A stretch of DNA of 8,317 nucleotides from Acidimicrobiia bacterium. GTDB taxonomy: Bacteria > Actinomycetota > Acidimicrobiia > Spongiisociales > ZC4RG35. Positions within the stretch are counted from its first letter, which is position 1, and the number at the start of each line of letters is the position of its first letter. The stretch covers positions 1 through 8,317 of the forward strand of contig JAUXMQ010000033.1 in NCBI GenBank assembly GCA_030623125.1, written 5' to 3'. The notes beneath the pieces are model-generated. The model worked only from the letters and a program-made list of their open reading frames with translations, was not told the origin of the DNA and did no database searches. Positions 1 to 6,034 of the stretch are shown in pieces. A program made the translations under genes and the position numbers.

Positions 1-468
1 GTGGCCGAAACCGTTGAACAAGCTGGGCTTCTAGCCATGTTCGTCACCGACGACCCGGAGGTGGCCGCCTGGGCCACCTCGGCGGGATTCCCATCGTTGC
101 CGGACTCAGGGCATGGCCTAAACGCAGCCGCCGCCGCGGGTGTCGAGTGGGCAAGTCAGTCGAAAAGCCGCTGGATTGTCCTCCACTCCGACCTCCCCCT
201 GCTTCACAGTGAGGACCTGCATGCGCTGACCCGGCCCGACGGCGATGTCCTCGCACCTTCGTCGGACGGTGGCACTTCGGCCATTTCTGCTCGCCGGTCG
301 ATCGAGTTTGCTTTCGGGCCCGCCAGCTTTCACAAGCACCTGGCACGCCTCGAATCGCCACAGATCGTCACCCGACGAGGTTTCCTGCTCGACGTCGACT
401 CACCCGCTGACCTGACTTCTGCCCTCTCTCACCAGCGAGGGCGCTGGATGGAGAGGGCTCTCGAGTGA
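1..468 (+). CDS. cofC: CofC/FbiD-like F420 guanylyltransferase (5' partial)
   Basis: Members of this family transfer GMP from GTP to a three-carbon phospho-acid (2-phospho-L-lactate in archaea, phosphoenolpyruvate in actinobacteria). This gives the activated side-chain donor for coenzyme F420 assembly by CofD/FbiA in the cytosol. Visible motifs, numbered from base 1: VTDD (15-18), GLNAA (39-43), the metal-site stretch SDLPLL (63-68), SSDGGTS (87-93), FGPASFHKHL (105-114) and LLDVDSP (129-135), all in family order. The family is usually a little over 200 residues. The N-terminal nucleotide-binding start is absent, so the gene begins upstream of the window and the GTG at base 1 is probably an internal Val codon. 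One oddity is that the usual DGGTN motif reads DGGTS. The stop overlaps the next gene by 4 nt, implying co-translation. Family assignment is firm, but which phospho-acid is used cannot be read from the sequence. Confidence 0.85.
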   Translation: MAETVEQAGLLAMFVTDDPEVAAWATSAGFPSLPDSGHGLNAAAAAGVEWASQSKSRWIVLHSDLPLLHSEDLHALTRPDGDVLAPSSDGGTSAISARRSIEFAFGPASFHKHLARLESPQIVTRRGFLLDVDSPADLTSALSHQRGRWMERALE

Positions 469-1643
469 CCAGCGATGAGATGACGGCCACCATGCGGAGC
501 TGGCTGGATCTGGCAGTCGCCGCCGTGGGTCCTGAGAAACTGACATCTGATGCCCTTGCTGGTAGCGGGGACGGCTCCACCGTGCTCATCGCCATCGGAA
601 AAGCGGCGGCGGCGATGTGTCTGGGAGCACAGCGGGCGTTGGGGGAGGTCAGCGGAATATGCGTGACCAATACTCCGGGACCGGTGCCCGATGGGGTCGA
701 GCTTCTCATCGGAGACCACCCGATTCCCGGAGACGCCAGCTTTGAAGCGGGAAGACGAGCGCTCGAGATCGCTCGATCGGCACGGGGGCGTTGCGTGGCA
801 CTCATCTCTGGTGGTGGATCGGCCCTCTGTGAGCAGCCACTTCCCGGAGTCGACCGGTCTTACCTCCAGGAGGTCAACCGAGTGCTTTTGGATGGGGGCG
901 CGTCGATCGAGGAGACCAATCTGGTTCGACAGCATCTTTCGGCAATCAAGTGCGGTGGGGTGGCGAGAGCCGTCCCCGGGCATCTCGAGACCTACTTGAT
1001 CTCCGATGTTGGTGGGGCTGGGCCAGGGCTGGTCGCGTCGGGCCCAACCATTCCCACGGCACGGAACCCGACTCGAGCAACCGTGGTGATGAAGCGATTC
1101 GGCATCCCCATCCCCGCTGCGGTTCGGAGTGCCATCAACATGGCCATGCCGAAGCCCCTCTCTGCAAGTGTCGAGGTGCTGGCCGACGGGCGGACCGCGG
1201 CAAGAGCGGTCATTGATGCTGCTCGGGAAGAGGGTCTCGAGTCCCGACTCAGTGAAGAGTGGATAGAAGGCCCGGTTGATACGGCCATGAGCGAGTTCTT
1301 CGTCGGCTCGGGAGCGGGAGTGACCGTTGCCGCCGGCGAGGCCACGGTGAACGTCGCAGGCGGAGGCGTTGGTGGTCGCAATTCCCACGCTGCTCTCCTC
1401 GCGGCGACTCGACTCAGAGGTCAAAGAGGCTTGTTTGCTTCTTTCGCCACCGATGGCGTCGACGGGCGATCAGATTCGGCAGGAGCCATCGTTGATGGTT
1501 CCACGATCGAGCGGGGAGGAGATCCGGAGGACAGTCTTGCCGATTTCGATTCGGCGAGCTACCTGGATCGCACCGGCGACCTGATCAAAACTGGGCCGAC
1601 TGGAACCAACGTGGCTGATCTCTGGGTGCTCTGGCGATCATGA
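465..1643 (+). CDS. Glycerate 2-kinase (DUF4147/MOFRL family)
   Basis: The predicted reaction is ATP-dependent phosphorylation of D-glycerate to 2-phosphoglycerate, which feeds enolase and lower glycolysis. The 392-residue protein has the two expected domains. The N-terminal DUF4147 part includes IGKAA (44-48), LISGGGSAL (113-121), NLVRQHLSAIKCGG (152-165) and SDVGGAGPGLVASGP (180-194). The C-terminal MOFRL part includes GGRNSHAAL (303-311), ATDGVDGRSDSAG (328-340) and TGPTGTNVADL (376-386). It is somewhat shorter than many family members (about 420-450). The loop usually written KGG reads KCGG, apparently one extra residue. The GTG start is chosen because it forms a GTGA overlap with the cofC stop and has a GAGAGGG ribosome-binding sequence about 7 nt upstream. 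The overlap implies coupled translation with the F420 gene. Function is confident at family level; the link to F420 is inference. Confidence 0.88.
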   Translation: MTSDEMTATMRSWLDLAVAAVGPEKLTSDALAGSGDGSTVLIAIGKAAAAMCLGAQRALGEVSGICVTNTPGPVPDGVELLIGDHPIPGDASFEAGRRALEIARSARGRCVALISGGGSALCEQPLPGVDRSYLQEVNRVLLDGGASIEETNLVRQHLSAIKCGGVARAVPGHLETYLISDVGGAGPGLVASGPTIPTARNPTRATVVMKRFGIPIPAAVRSAINMAMPKPLSASVEVLADGRTAARAVIDAAREEGLESRLSEEWIEGPVDTAMSEFFVGSGAGVTVAAGEATVNVAGGGVGGRNSHAALLAATRLRGQRGLFASFATDGVDGRSDSAGAIVDGSTIERGGDPEDSLADFDSASYLDRTGDLIKTGPTGTNVADLWVLWRS

Positions 1644-1648
1644 GTTAA

Positions 1649-1672
1649 GAGCCCGCTGATTAATGCGGACTC
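1649..1672 (+). terminator. Weak hairpin after the glycerate kinase gene
   Basis: Six bases after the glycerate kinase stop, GAGCCCGC (1649-1656) pairs with GCGGACTC (1665-1672), with one C-A mismatch and an 8-nt AT-rich loop. There is no T-run after it, so as an intrinsic terminator it would be a weak one. Its position between two separately spaced genes fits transcript termination, but chance pairing is possible. Confidence 0.3.
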
Positions 1673-1685
1673 CTAGACAGGAACC

Positions 1686-1691
1686 TATATT
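1686..1691 (+). promoter_or_regulatory. Candidate -10 element for the SDR gene
   Basis: TATATT matches the TANNNT pattern of actinobacterial -10 boxes and stands out as AT-rich in this GC-rich sequence. A start about 7 nt downstream would give a leader of roughly 20 nt before the ATG at 1718. No convincing -35 hexamer lies 16-18 nt upstream, so the call rests on the -10 and its position. Confidence 0.35.
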
Positions 1692-1717
1692 GATCGTGCA
1701 TATCGTCTGAAGGACTC

Positions 1718-2422
1718 ATGGAAAAGACAGTCGTCATCACAGGAGGAACGGGGGGTCTGGGAGCCTCTCTGGTCAGACGTCTCATGTTCGAGGACTATCG
1801 CCTCGCTGTCACCTACCTGCTCCCCGACGAGGCGCGAGAGTTCGAACAGGAATTCGAGGTGGACGAGGACCGGTTGTCGCTGACCAGGGTCGATGCCACT
1901 AACCCCGATGCTGTCGAGACTCTCTTCAAAGACGTATCCGAAAAGTGGGGAGCGATTCACGGAGTTTGTTCGCTTGTGGGCGGATGGGCCGGGGGTCGTG
2001 ACGTTGAGGAGACCGACGACGTGCGTCTCGAGCGAATGCTCGACATCAATCTCCGATCGGCCTTCTATGCCGTCCGGGCAGCCGTCCCCTATCTCAAAGA
2101 AGCAGGCTGGGGAAGAGTCATCCTGGTTGGCAGCCGAGCTGCCGTCGACTTTCCCGAGGGCCAGGTCGCCTTCAACATCGCCAAGGCTGGTGTGGTCGCC
2201 CTTGGTCGCAGTCTGGCTCAGGAACTGGAGGGCACGGGCGTCACTGCCAACGTGTTGATGCCGTCGGTGATCGACACTGCGGTGACACGACAGTCCCTGC
2301 CTTACGCCGACTATGTGACGTGGCCAACTCCGGACGAGATCGCGGCCGTCGCCCAGTTCGTGCTCAGCGACGAATCAGAGGTCATCAACGGAGCGCTGAT
2401 ACCGGTCTACGGCCGCGCGTAG
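1718..2422 (+). CDS. SDR-family oxidoreductase with Phe at the catalytic Tyr position
   Basis: This is a classical-length (234 aa) Rossmann-fold short-chain dehydrogenase/reductase. The dinucleotide-binding motif TGGTGGLG is at 8-15, the acidic VDAT near 58-61, the structural Asn in DIN at 109-111, Ser139 in VGSRA, and Lys156. The residue 13 after Ser139 and 4 before Lys156, normally the catalytic Tyr of YxxxK, is Phe152 (AFNIAK, codon TTC at 2171). The usual NNAG is also replaced by LVGGWAGG (86-93). The ATG is preceded by GAAGGA at 1709-1714, a good ribosome-binding site. Substrate is unknown. Either catalysis uses another proton donor, or the protein is a binding or regulatory SDR. It stands alone as a transcription unit, with its 3' end overlapping the convergent DUF2332 gene. 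Confidence 0.85.
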   Translation: MEKTVVITGGTGGLGASLVRRLMFEDYRLAVTYLLPDEAREFEQEFEVDEDRLSLTRVDATNPDAVETLFKDVSEKWGAIHGVCSLVGGWAGGRDVEETDDVRLERMLDINLRSAFYAVRAAVPYLKEAGWGRVILVGSRAAVDFPEGQVAFNIAKAGVVALGRSLAQELEGTGVTANVLMPSVIDTAVTRQSLPYADYVTWPTPDEIAAVAQFVLSDESEVINGALIPVYGRA

Positions 2423-3411
2423 AGCTCGACCCACTCGCCATGTGGGTGAGCCTGGCCAATCTCCCGGAGTCCGGAGCCGTCATCAATGGTGAGCCGTGTC
2501 CAGTCGTCGGAACGAGGTAGCAACTCGAAGGAGATCCGATGGATCGACCGTGTTCGTCTGCCGAAAGCGACGATCTCGTCGATCCGACGCCGTCCCTCGG
2601 CAGTGAACTGGTTCATCGCAAAGGAGTTCATCACGACTGCCGGCTCGCCCTCGGGCAGGTCGGCAAGCACCTTGCCAAGGGTCAACAGTGCGTCCCCTGT
2701 GACGAACTCGACTGGAAGACCGGCGATAGTGTCGAGTGCTGATCGAAGACGCTTCCGTCGTTGGTGATGCTCCGGCCAAACGAGTGCCTCCGGCCACGCT
2801 CTCTGTTCGGCATCACCGGGATCGATCGGATTGAGATCAAGACCAGTTCGGGTCAGCACCTCGATGTCATGCAGGTTCGGAGCGGCTCCCCTCAGCTCTG
2901 CCTCCAAGAGAAGCGATTCGGGCGGGCCCCACTCCAGGTCGTCGTATCGGTAGCGGTACCGATCGATGGCGAGGTTGAGGCCGGCGCTGGTTCCGATGTC
3001 GACGAGGTGAAATGACTCGAACGATGCCTTCATGACGGCCGGGAGCAGCGCCACGCATCGCCTGCACTCGTTGGTCTGGGTGTACCGCGAGGCGCCGATC
3101 GTGACGATCTCGGCCTCGTTGGCGAGAACGAAGTCGGTGAACTGCCTATCGACCTGGGCCGGGGGACGGGGATGCTCGGTGAGACTGGGATAGAAGTGCG
3201 CCAGGTCAGGGTCTCCCCCTTCCATCAATAGAAACTGGACCGCCGCGAAAAGAATGTTGGGCCGGGGAGTGTGTTCGATCAGGTTGATGACACGCATCAA
3301 GTCCGGATCGGAGGCGATCACCTTGGTCAGATGCTCATAGAGGGGAGAATCGTATGCGTGTTTGGCCCAGCCTCGGACGTCGTCAGCCGTGAGTAGAGGG
3401 GGCGCCGTCAG
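2407..3411 (-). CDS. DUF2332 family protein, probable CTG start
   Basis: The sequence matches the DUF2332 family, common in actinobacteria and of unknown function. Recognisable parts are HFYPSL, QTNECRRCVALLP, and a Rossmann-like VDIGTSAGLNL (around residues 137-147) resembling a methyltransferase nucleotide-binding loop. The first ATG/GTG/TTG in frame is GTG at 3321, which would give 304 aa. The frame is open further upstream and encodes family-like sequence (GWAKHAYDSPLYEHLTK) just before it. The only reasonable start covering this is CTG at 3411, giving 334 aa, a normal family length. That CTG overlaps the RNase HI stop as CTGA, the same geometry as common ATGA or GTGA junctions, with GGCGGGA a few bases upstream. 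It is the last gene of the minus-strand operon. Family is fairly sure; the CTG start is inferred and the biochemical role is unknown. Confidence 0.8.
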   Translation of the reverse strand: MTAPPLLTADDVRGWAKHAYDSPLYEHLTKVIASDPDLMRVINLIEHTPRPNILFAAVQFLLMEGGDPDLAHFYPSLTEHPRPPAQVDRQFTDFVLANEAEIVTIGASRYTQTNECRRCVALLPAVMKASFESFHLVDIGTSAGLNLAIDRYRYRYDDLEWGPPESLLLEAELRGAAPNLHDIEVLTRTGLDLNPIDPGDAEQRAWPEALVWPEHHQRRKRLRSALDTIAGLPVEFVTGDALLTLGKVLADLPEGEPAVVMNSFAMNQFTAEGRRRIDEIVAFGRRTRSIHRISFELLPRSDDWTRLTIDDGSGLREIGQAHPHGEWVELYARP

Positions 3412-4046
3412 AACACGTCCCGCCGGTACGCCGTGGCAAGAGCGTCGGCGTACTCATTCCACCGGTATCCGCTGTGGGCCTTGATCCACTGGATCTTCGC
3501 CTCGGGTCTCGCCTGGGCGAGGGCGTACACCTCCTGGACCAATTCGAGATTGGCAATCGGTCCCGGTGATTTCTTCTTCCAACCCTTCTCCTTCCATCCA
3601 GTCGCCCACTTCGTGATGATGTTGACGACCAGTTGGGAGTCCGTGTAGACGTCAACGGGAGAGTCGGCGGGAATCATTTGGAGACCGGCGATCATGGCCC
3701 TGAGCTCCATGCGGTTGTTAGTCGTGTGAGCTTCGGACCCGTAGTCCTGACTGACCATCTGGTCATCGACGGTGAGGACGGTGCCCCAACCGCCCGGACC
3801 AGGATTGCCCTCAGACGACCCGTCTGTGAAGACGCCCGTTTTGGGACCCTCTGTAAACCTGGCCAGCACTTCTGATGTCGACATGTCGTGATTCTTGGTC
3901 ACCGACGGAGTCCTCGAGTTGCCCCCCTGATCCGAGGTGGCGGAGTTGCGACAGTCGAGGCACTGCTTGGGAGTCCACCCCGGGTACTTGTCGAGTATCT
4001 CCGGTCGAAGTTCGAAAGACTTGTCACAGGTTTGGCAGGTGAACAA
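3408..4046 (-). CDS. rnhA: Ribonuclease HI with N-terminal zinc ribbon
   Basis: RNase HI cleaves the RNA strand of RNA-DNA hybrids (R-loops, Okazaki primers). In the 212-residue product from the TTG at 4046, the DEDD residues are Asp75 (FTDGSSEGNPGPGGWG), Glu114 (NNRMEL), Asp136 (YTDSQL) and Asp201 (NEYAD), with His191 (AHSGYRWNE). Spacing closely matches E. coli RNase HI (D10, E48, D70, H124, D134). Ahead of it sits a CxxC...CxxC module (Cys4, Cys7, Cys29, Cys32, containing YPGWTP), a probable zinc ribbon, followed by a polar linker. TTG at 4046 is chosen because it lies 4 nt after the methyltransferase stop and keeps the whole zinc ribbon. The open frame extends to 4130, but that would overlap the upstream gene by about 80 nt. 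ATG at 3884 would drop the ribbon and leave a standard-size RNase HI of 158 aa. A gene symbol is given for the RNase H domain only. Confidence 0.9.
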   Translation of the reverse strand: MFTCQTCDKSFELRPEILDKYPGWTPKQCLDCRNSATSDQGGNSRTPSVTKNHDMSTSEVLARFTEGPKTGVFTDGSSEGNPGPGGWGTVLTVDDQMVSQDYGSEAHTTNNRMELRAMIAGLQMIPADSPVDVYTDSQLVVNIITKWATGWKEKGWKKKSPGPIANLELVQEVYALAQARPEAKIQWIKAHSGYRWNEYADALATAYRRDVF

Positions 4047-4050
4047 CCCT

Positions 4051-4635
4051 TCACCCGATCTTCTCGAAGACAGACACGAACTGAGGCATCTTGAACAGGT
4101 TGAATTCATGATGCGTCTCGGAGAGGCCAAACGGCTCCATCATGCGGCGAAGCTTGGAAGGCCACAGTTTGTGGCAATGAACCTCTCGTGCTTTGAACGG
4201 CGTGCCGTGAAGGATCATTGAAGTCGGAATCGCGTAGAGACCCATTACCGGCTCAGCCGGATAGATGTGAAGAGCGCTACCTCCCGGCTTGAGCACACGA
4301 GCCATTTCGGAGATGGCCTCGTCGAGAGGAGGTATGTGCTCGAGAGCATGCACAGAAAGAACCACGTCGAAGCTCTCGTCGTCGAATTCGAGGTCCTCTC
4401 CTTTCATGTACATCACACGGTCGGTGCCGGCGATCTCGGAAGCCTTGGGATTGGCATCGACACCGGTTATGTCGATCCCTCTGCCGGCAAGGCGTTTCGT
4501 GAGGTGACCCTGCCCACACCCGACCTCGAGGACCCGCTGACCATCACTGAGAGACAACAACCGATCCACCTTTTCGAGATGGGACGGGTCCCAGCGATTG
4601 ATCGTCACATAACGACGGGAGTCGTAGTCGTGCAT
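4051..4635 (-). CDS. Class I SAM-dependent methyltransferase
   Basis: This 194-residue protein is a type-11-like Rossmann-fold methyltransferase. Motif I VLEVGCGQG is at 35-43, the acidic ribose-binding residue Asp60 ends TGVD, ED at 80-81 begins the adenine-side loop, SFDVVLSVHALEHIP is at 88-102, and LKPGG is at 115-119. The C-terminal part (PAEPVMGLY, HCHKLWPSKL) probably contacts the substrate, which cannot be identified. It could be a small molecule, lipid or nucleic acid. The ATG lies 10 nt after the phosphatase stop with no strong ribosome-binding sequence, so it may depend on translation of the gene before it. The next gene starts 4 nt after its stop. No signal peptide or membrane segment is seen, so it should act in the cytosol. 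Confidence 0.85.
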   Translation of the reverse strand: MHDYDSRRYVTINRWDPSHLEKVDRLLSLSDGQRVLEVGCGQGHLTKRLAGRGIDITGVDANPKASEIAGTDRVMYMKGEDLEFDDESFDVVLSVHALEHIPPLDEAISEMARVLKPGGSALHIYPAEPVMGLYAIPTSMILHGTPFKAREVHCHKLWPSKLRRMMEPFGLSETHHEFNLFKMPQFVSVFEKIG

Positions 4636-4645
4636 CGGCTACAGG

Positions 4646-5878
4646 CTATGGGAGCGCTTCGAGATGTGTCGCCACTGAGTAGTCCAGGATCTCCGGACCC
4701 CGGTCGGTGATTGCAATGTGTGAAACCGAAGTGTTCGCCGGGGTGAACAGTGACTCGCCATGAGTGTCGTTGGTCATCGTCAGAGACGATATGTAGGCGC
4801 GAATCGCACCGCCATGAGCAACAACGACTGTTGGCTCCGCCGTTGCTGGTTTCAGTCCGGTGACAGCGTTGGCAATGCGGGAACTCAGCTCACCCCAACT
4901 CTCGCCGGTCTTCCCCCGCTTCAGATCAACTCCCTCGCCAAAGATCGACTCCAACTCTCCCGGCCAACGTTCGGAGATCTCTGCGGTGGTGAGACCTTCC
5001 CAATTGCCCATAGAAAGCTCTTTGAGATCGTCGACTGCAACAACGCCGTTGGCAGCCACATATCCGGCCGTTGAGCACGCCCGCTTCAATGGAGACGAAT
5101 AGACAGTGGTCGACTGGCCATACCAGTGGCCCAGCGCCTCTGCTTGACGACGCCCCAGATCGTCCAGATCCCAATCACCCTGGCCCTGCCATCGCATTTC
5201 GACATTGGCGCGTGTCCGGCCGTGACGAATCAGCGCCATGACCGAGTCGCCTTGGGCGAGGCTGGCTTCGACGAGTTGAGTCCGGGGGCCAAAGTGGCCG
5301 GTGTCGTTGAAAGATGCCAACCGGGGGCCGCCGAACTGCCACACAATCCGCGTGATCGCCGTGTTCGAGGTGAAGGCGTGTACCCGATGATCCCTTCCGG
5401 CCATGTGTCGATGAAGAACTGCCTGGAGAAAGCCACCATGGGTGACGACGATTGCCTTCTGGTCCTCCCCCAGTGACTCGGCCAATCGATCAACGGCTGA
5501 CAGCGCTCGTCTGCCGACCTCGTTGAGGCTCTCGCCGGTGCCACCCATGGGCATCGTTCGGGTAGTGACGGCCTCGTCGAGCTCATTACCGTGCTCGGCG
5601 CGGATCTCTTCGAGTTTCATCCCCTCCCAGCGCCCGAGATCGATCTCGATGAAGTCCTCAACGATCTTGATTTCTGAAGCGAACGATTCGGCGGTCTTTA
5701 GTGCCCTTTCCAGCGGCGAGCTGACGACCACGTCGTAGTCCCAGTCGGAGAGACGCCGCCCCAGCGCTTCGAGGCTCTCCTCACCGTGTGATGACAACGG
5801 ACCGTCAGTCCGGCCGTTCCACACTCCATCGATGTTGGCCTGGGACTCGGCATGGCGAACGAAGATGATCTCTTTCAC
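4646..5878 (-). CDS. Tandem two-domain histidine phosphatase
   Basis: Two complete histidine phosphatase (phosphoglycerate-mutase-like) domains lie in one 410-residue chain. Domain 1 has RHAES with His9, SSPLERAL with Arg58, LGRWEG (81-86) and VTHGG with His147. Domain 2 has IRHGRTRAN with His219, SSPLKRA with Arg266, KELSMGNWEG (286-295) and VAHGG with His355. Both therefore look catalytically intact. Family members dephosphorylate small phosphorylated metabolites, for example alpha-ribazole phosphate or phosphoglycerates. The substrate here is unknown. GTG at 5878 is preferred: AGGAG lies 4 nt upstream and the protein starts directly at the first beta strand (VKEIIFVRHAES). The frame extends to 5989 with another ATG at 5905, but those starts lack a ribosome-binding site and would lie upstream of, or almost at, the likely transcription start. 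It leads an operon with a methyltransferase, RNase HI and DUF2332. Confidence 0.88.
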   Translation of the reverse strand: MKEIIFVRHAESQANIDGVWNGRTDGPLSSHGEESLEALGRRLSDWDYDVVVSSPLERALKTAESFASEIKIVEDFIEIDLGRWEGMKLEEIRAEHGNELDEAVTTRTMPMGGTGESLNEVGRRALSAVDRLAESLGEDQKAIVVTHGGFLQAVLHRHMAGRDHRVHAFTSNTAITRIVWQFGGPRLASFNDTGHFGPRTQLVEASLAQGDSVMALIRHGRTRANVEMRWQGQGDWDLDDLGRRQAEALGHWYGQSTTVYSSPLKRACSTAGYVAANGVVAVDDLKELSMGNWEGLTTAEISERWPGELESIFGEGVDLKRGKTGESWGELSSRIANAVTGLKPATAEPTVVVAHGGAIRAYISSLTMTNDTHGESLFTPANTSVSHIAITDRGPEILDYSVATHLEALP

Positions 5879-5882
5879 AGGG

Positions 5883-5887
5883 CTCCT
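5883..5887 (-). promoter_or_regulatory. Ribosome-binding site deciding the phosphatase start
   Basis: Reading the minus strand, AGGAG sits 4 nt before GTG at 5878. It is the only strong Shine-Dalgarno match near any candidate start of this gene, and is the main reason to reject the longer versions from 5905 or 5989. Confidence 0.6.
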
Positions 5888-5926
5888 GAATCGGTATGGG
5901 ATCATGAATGATGGTCTCTGGGTCTC

Positions 5927-5932
5927 ATAATA
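5927..5932 (-). promoter_or_regulatory. Candidate -10 element for the phosphatase-to-DUF2332 operon
   Basis: On the minus strand this reads TATTAT, five of six matches to TATAAT, in an otherwise GC-rich region. Transcription would start near 5919-5920, leaving a leader of about 40 nt before the GTG at 5878. No good -35 hexamer is seen at 16-18 nt, so an additional activator or an alternative sigma factor is possible. Being inside the longest open frame, it argues for the shorter phosphatase. Confidence 0.4.
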
Positions 5933-6034
5933 CGAATCGTTCTCGACCACAGCGAGAGGCTTACGTCGCCACCAGCCCCGCCGATACATGCCGCGCTGGA
6001 TCTCTCGGCACCAGACCGGTCTTAGTACGACCCA

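Noticed and set aside
429..1424. Long minus-strand open frame (331 codons) antisense to the glycerate kinase gene
   Set aside because: Its translation is rich in Arg, His and Ser with no recognisable domain, while the plus strand encodes a complete motif-bearing kinase. It is a shadow frame of GC-rich coding sequence.
4047..4130. Longer RNase HI start at 4130
   Set aside because: It would overlap about 80 nt of the methyltransferase gene, and the added residues are low-complexity Ser/Arg/Cys read from that gene in another frame. TTG at 4046 fits the junction better.
5879..5989. N-terminal extension of the phosphatase to 5989 or 5905
   Set aside because: The extra residues do not look like the family, no ribosome-binding site precedes them, and the likely -10 box lies inside. 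GTG at 5878 has AGGAG upstream.
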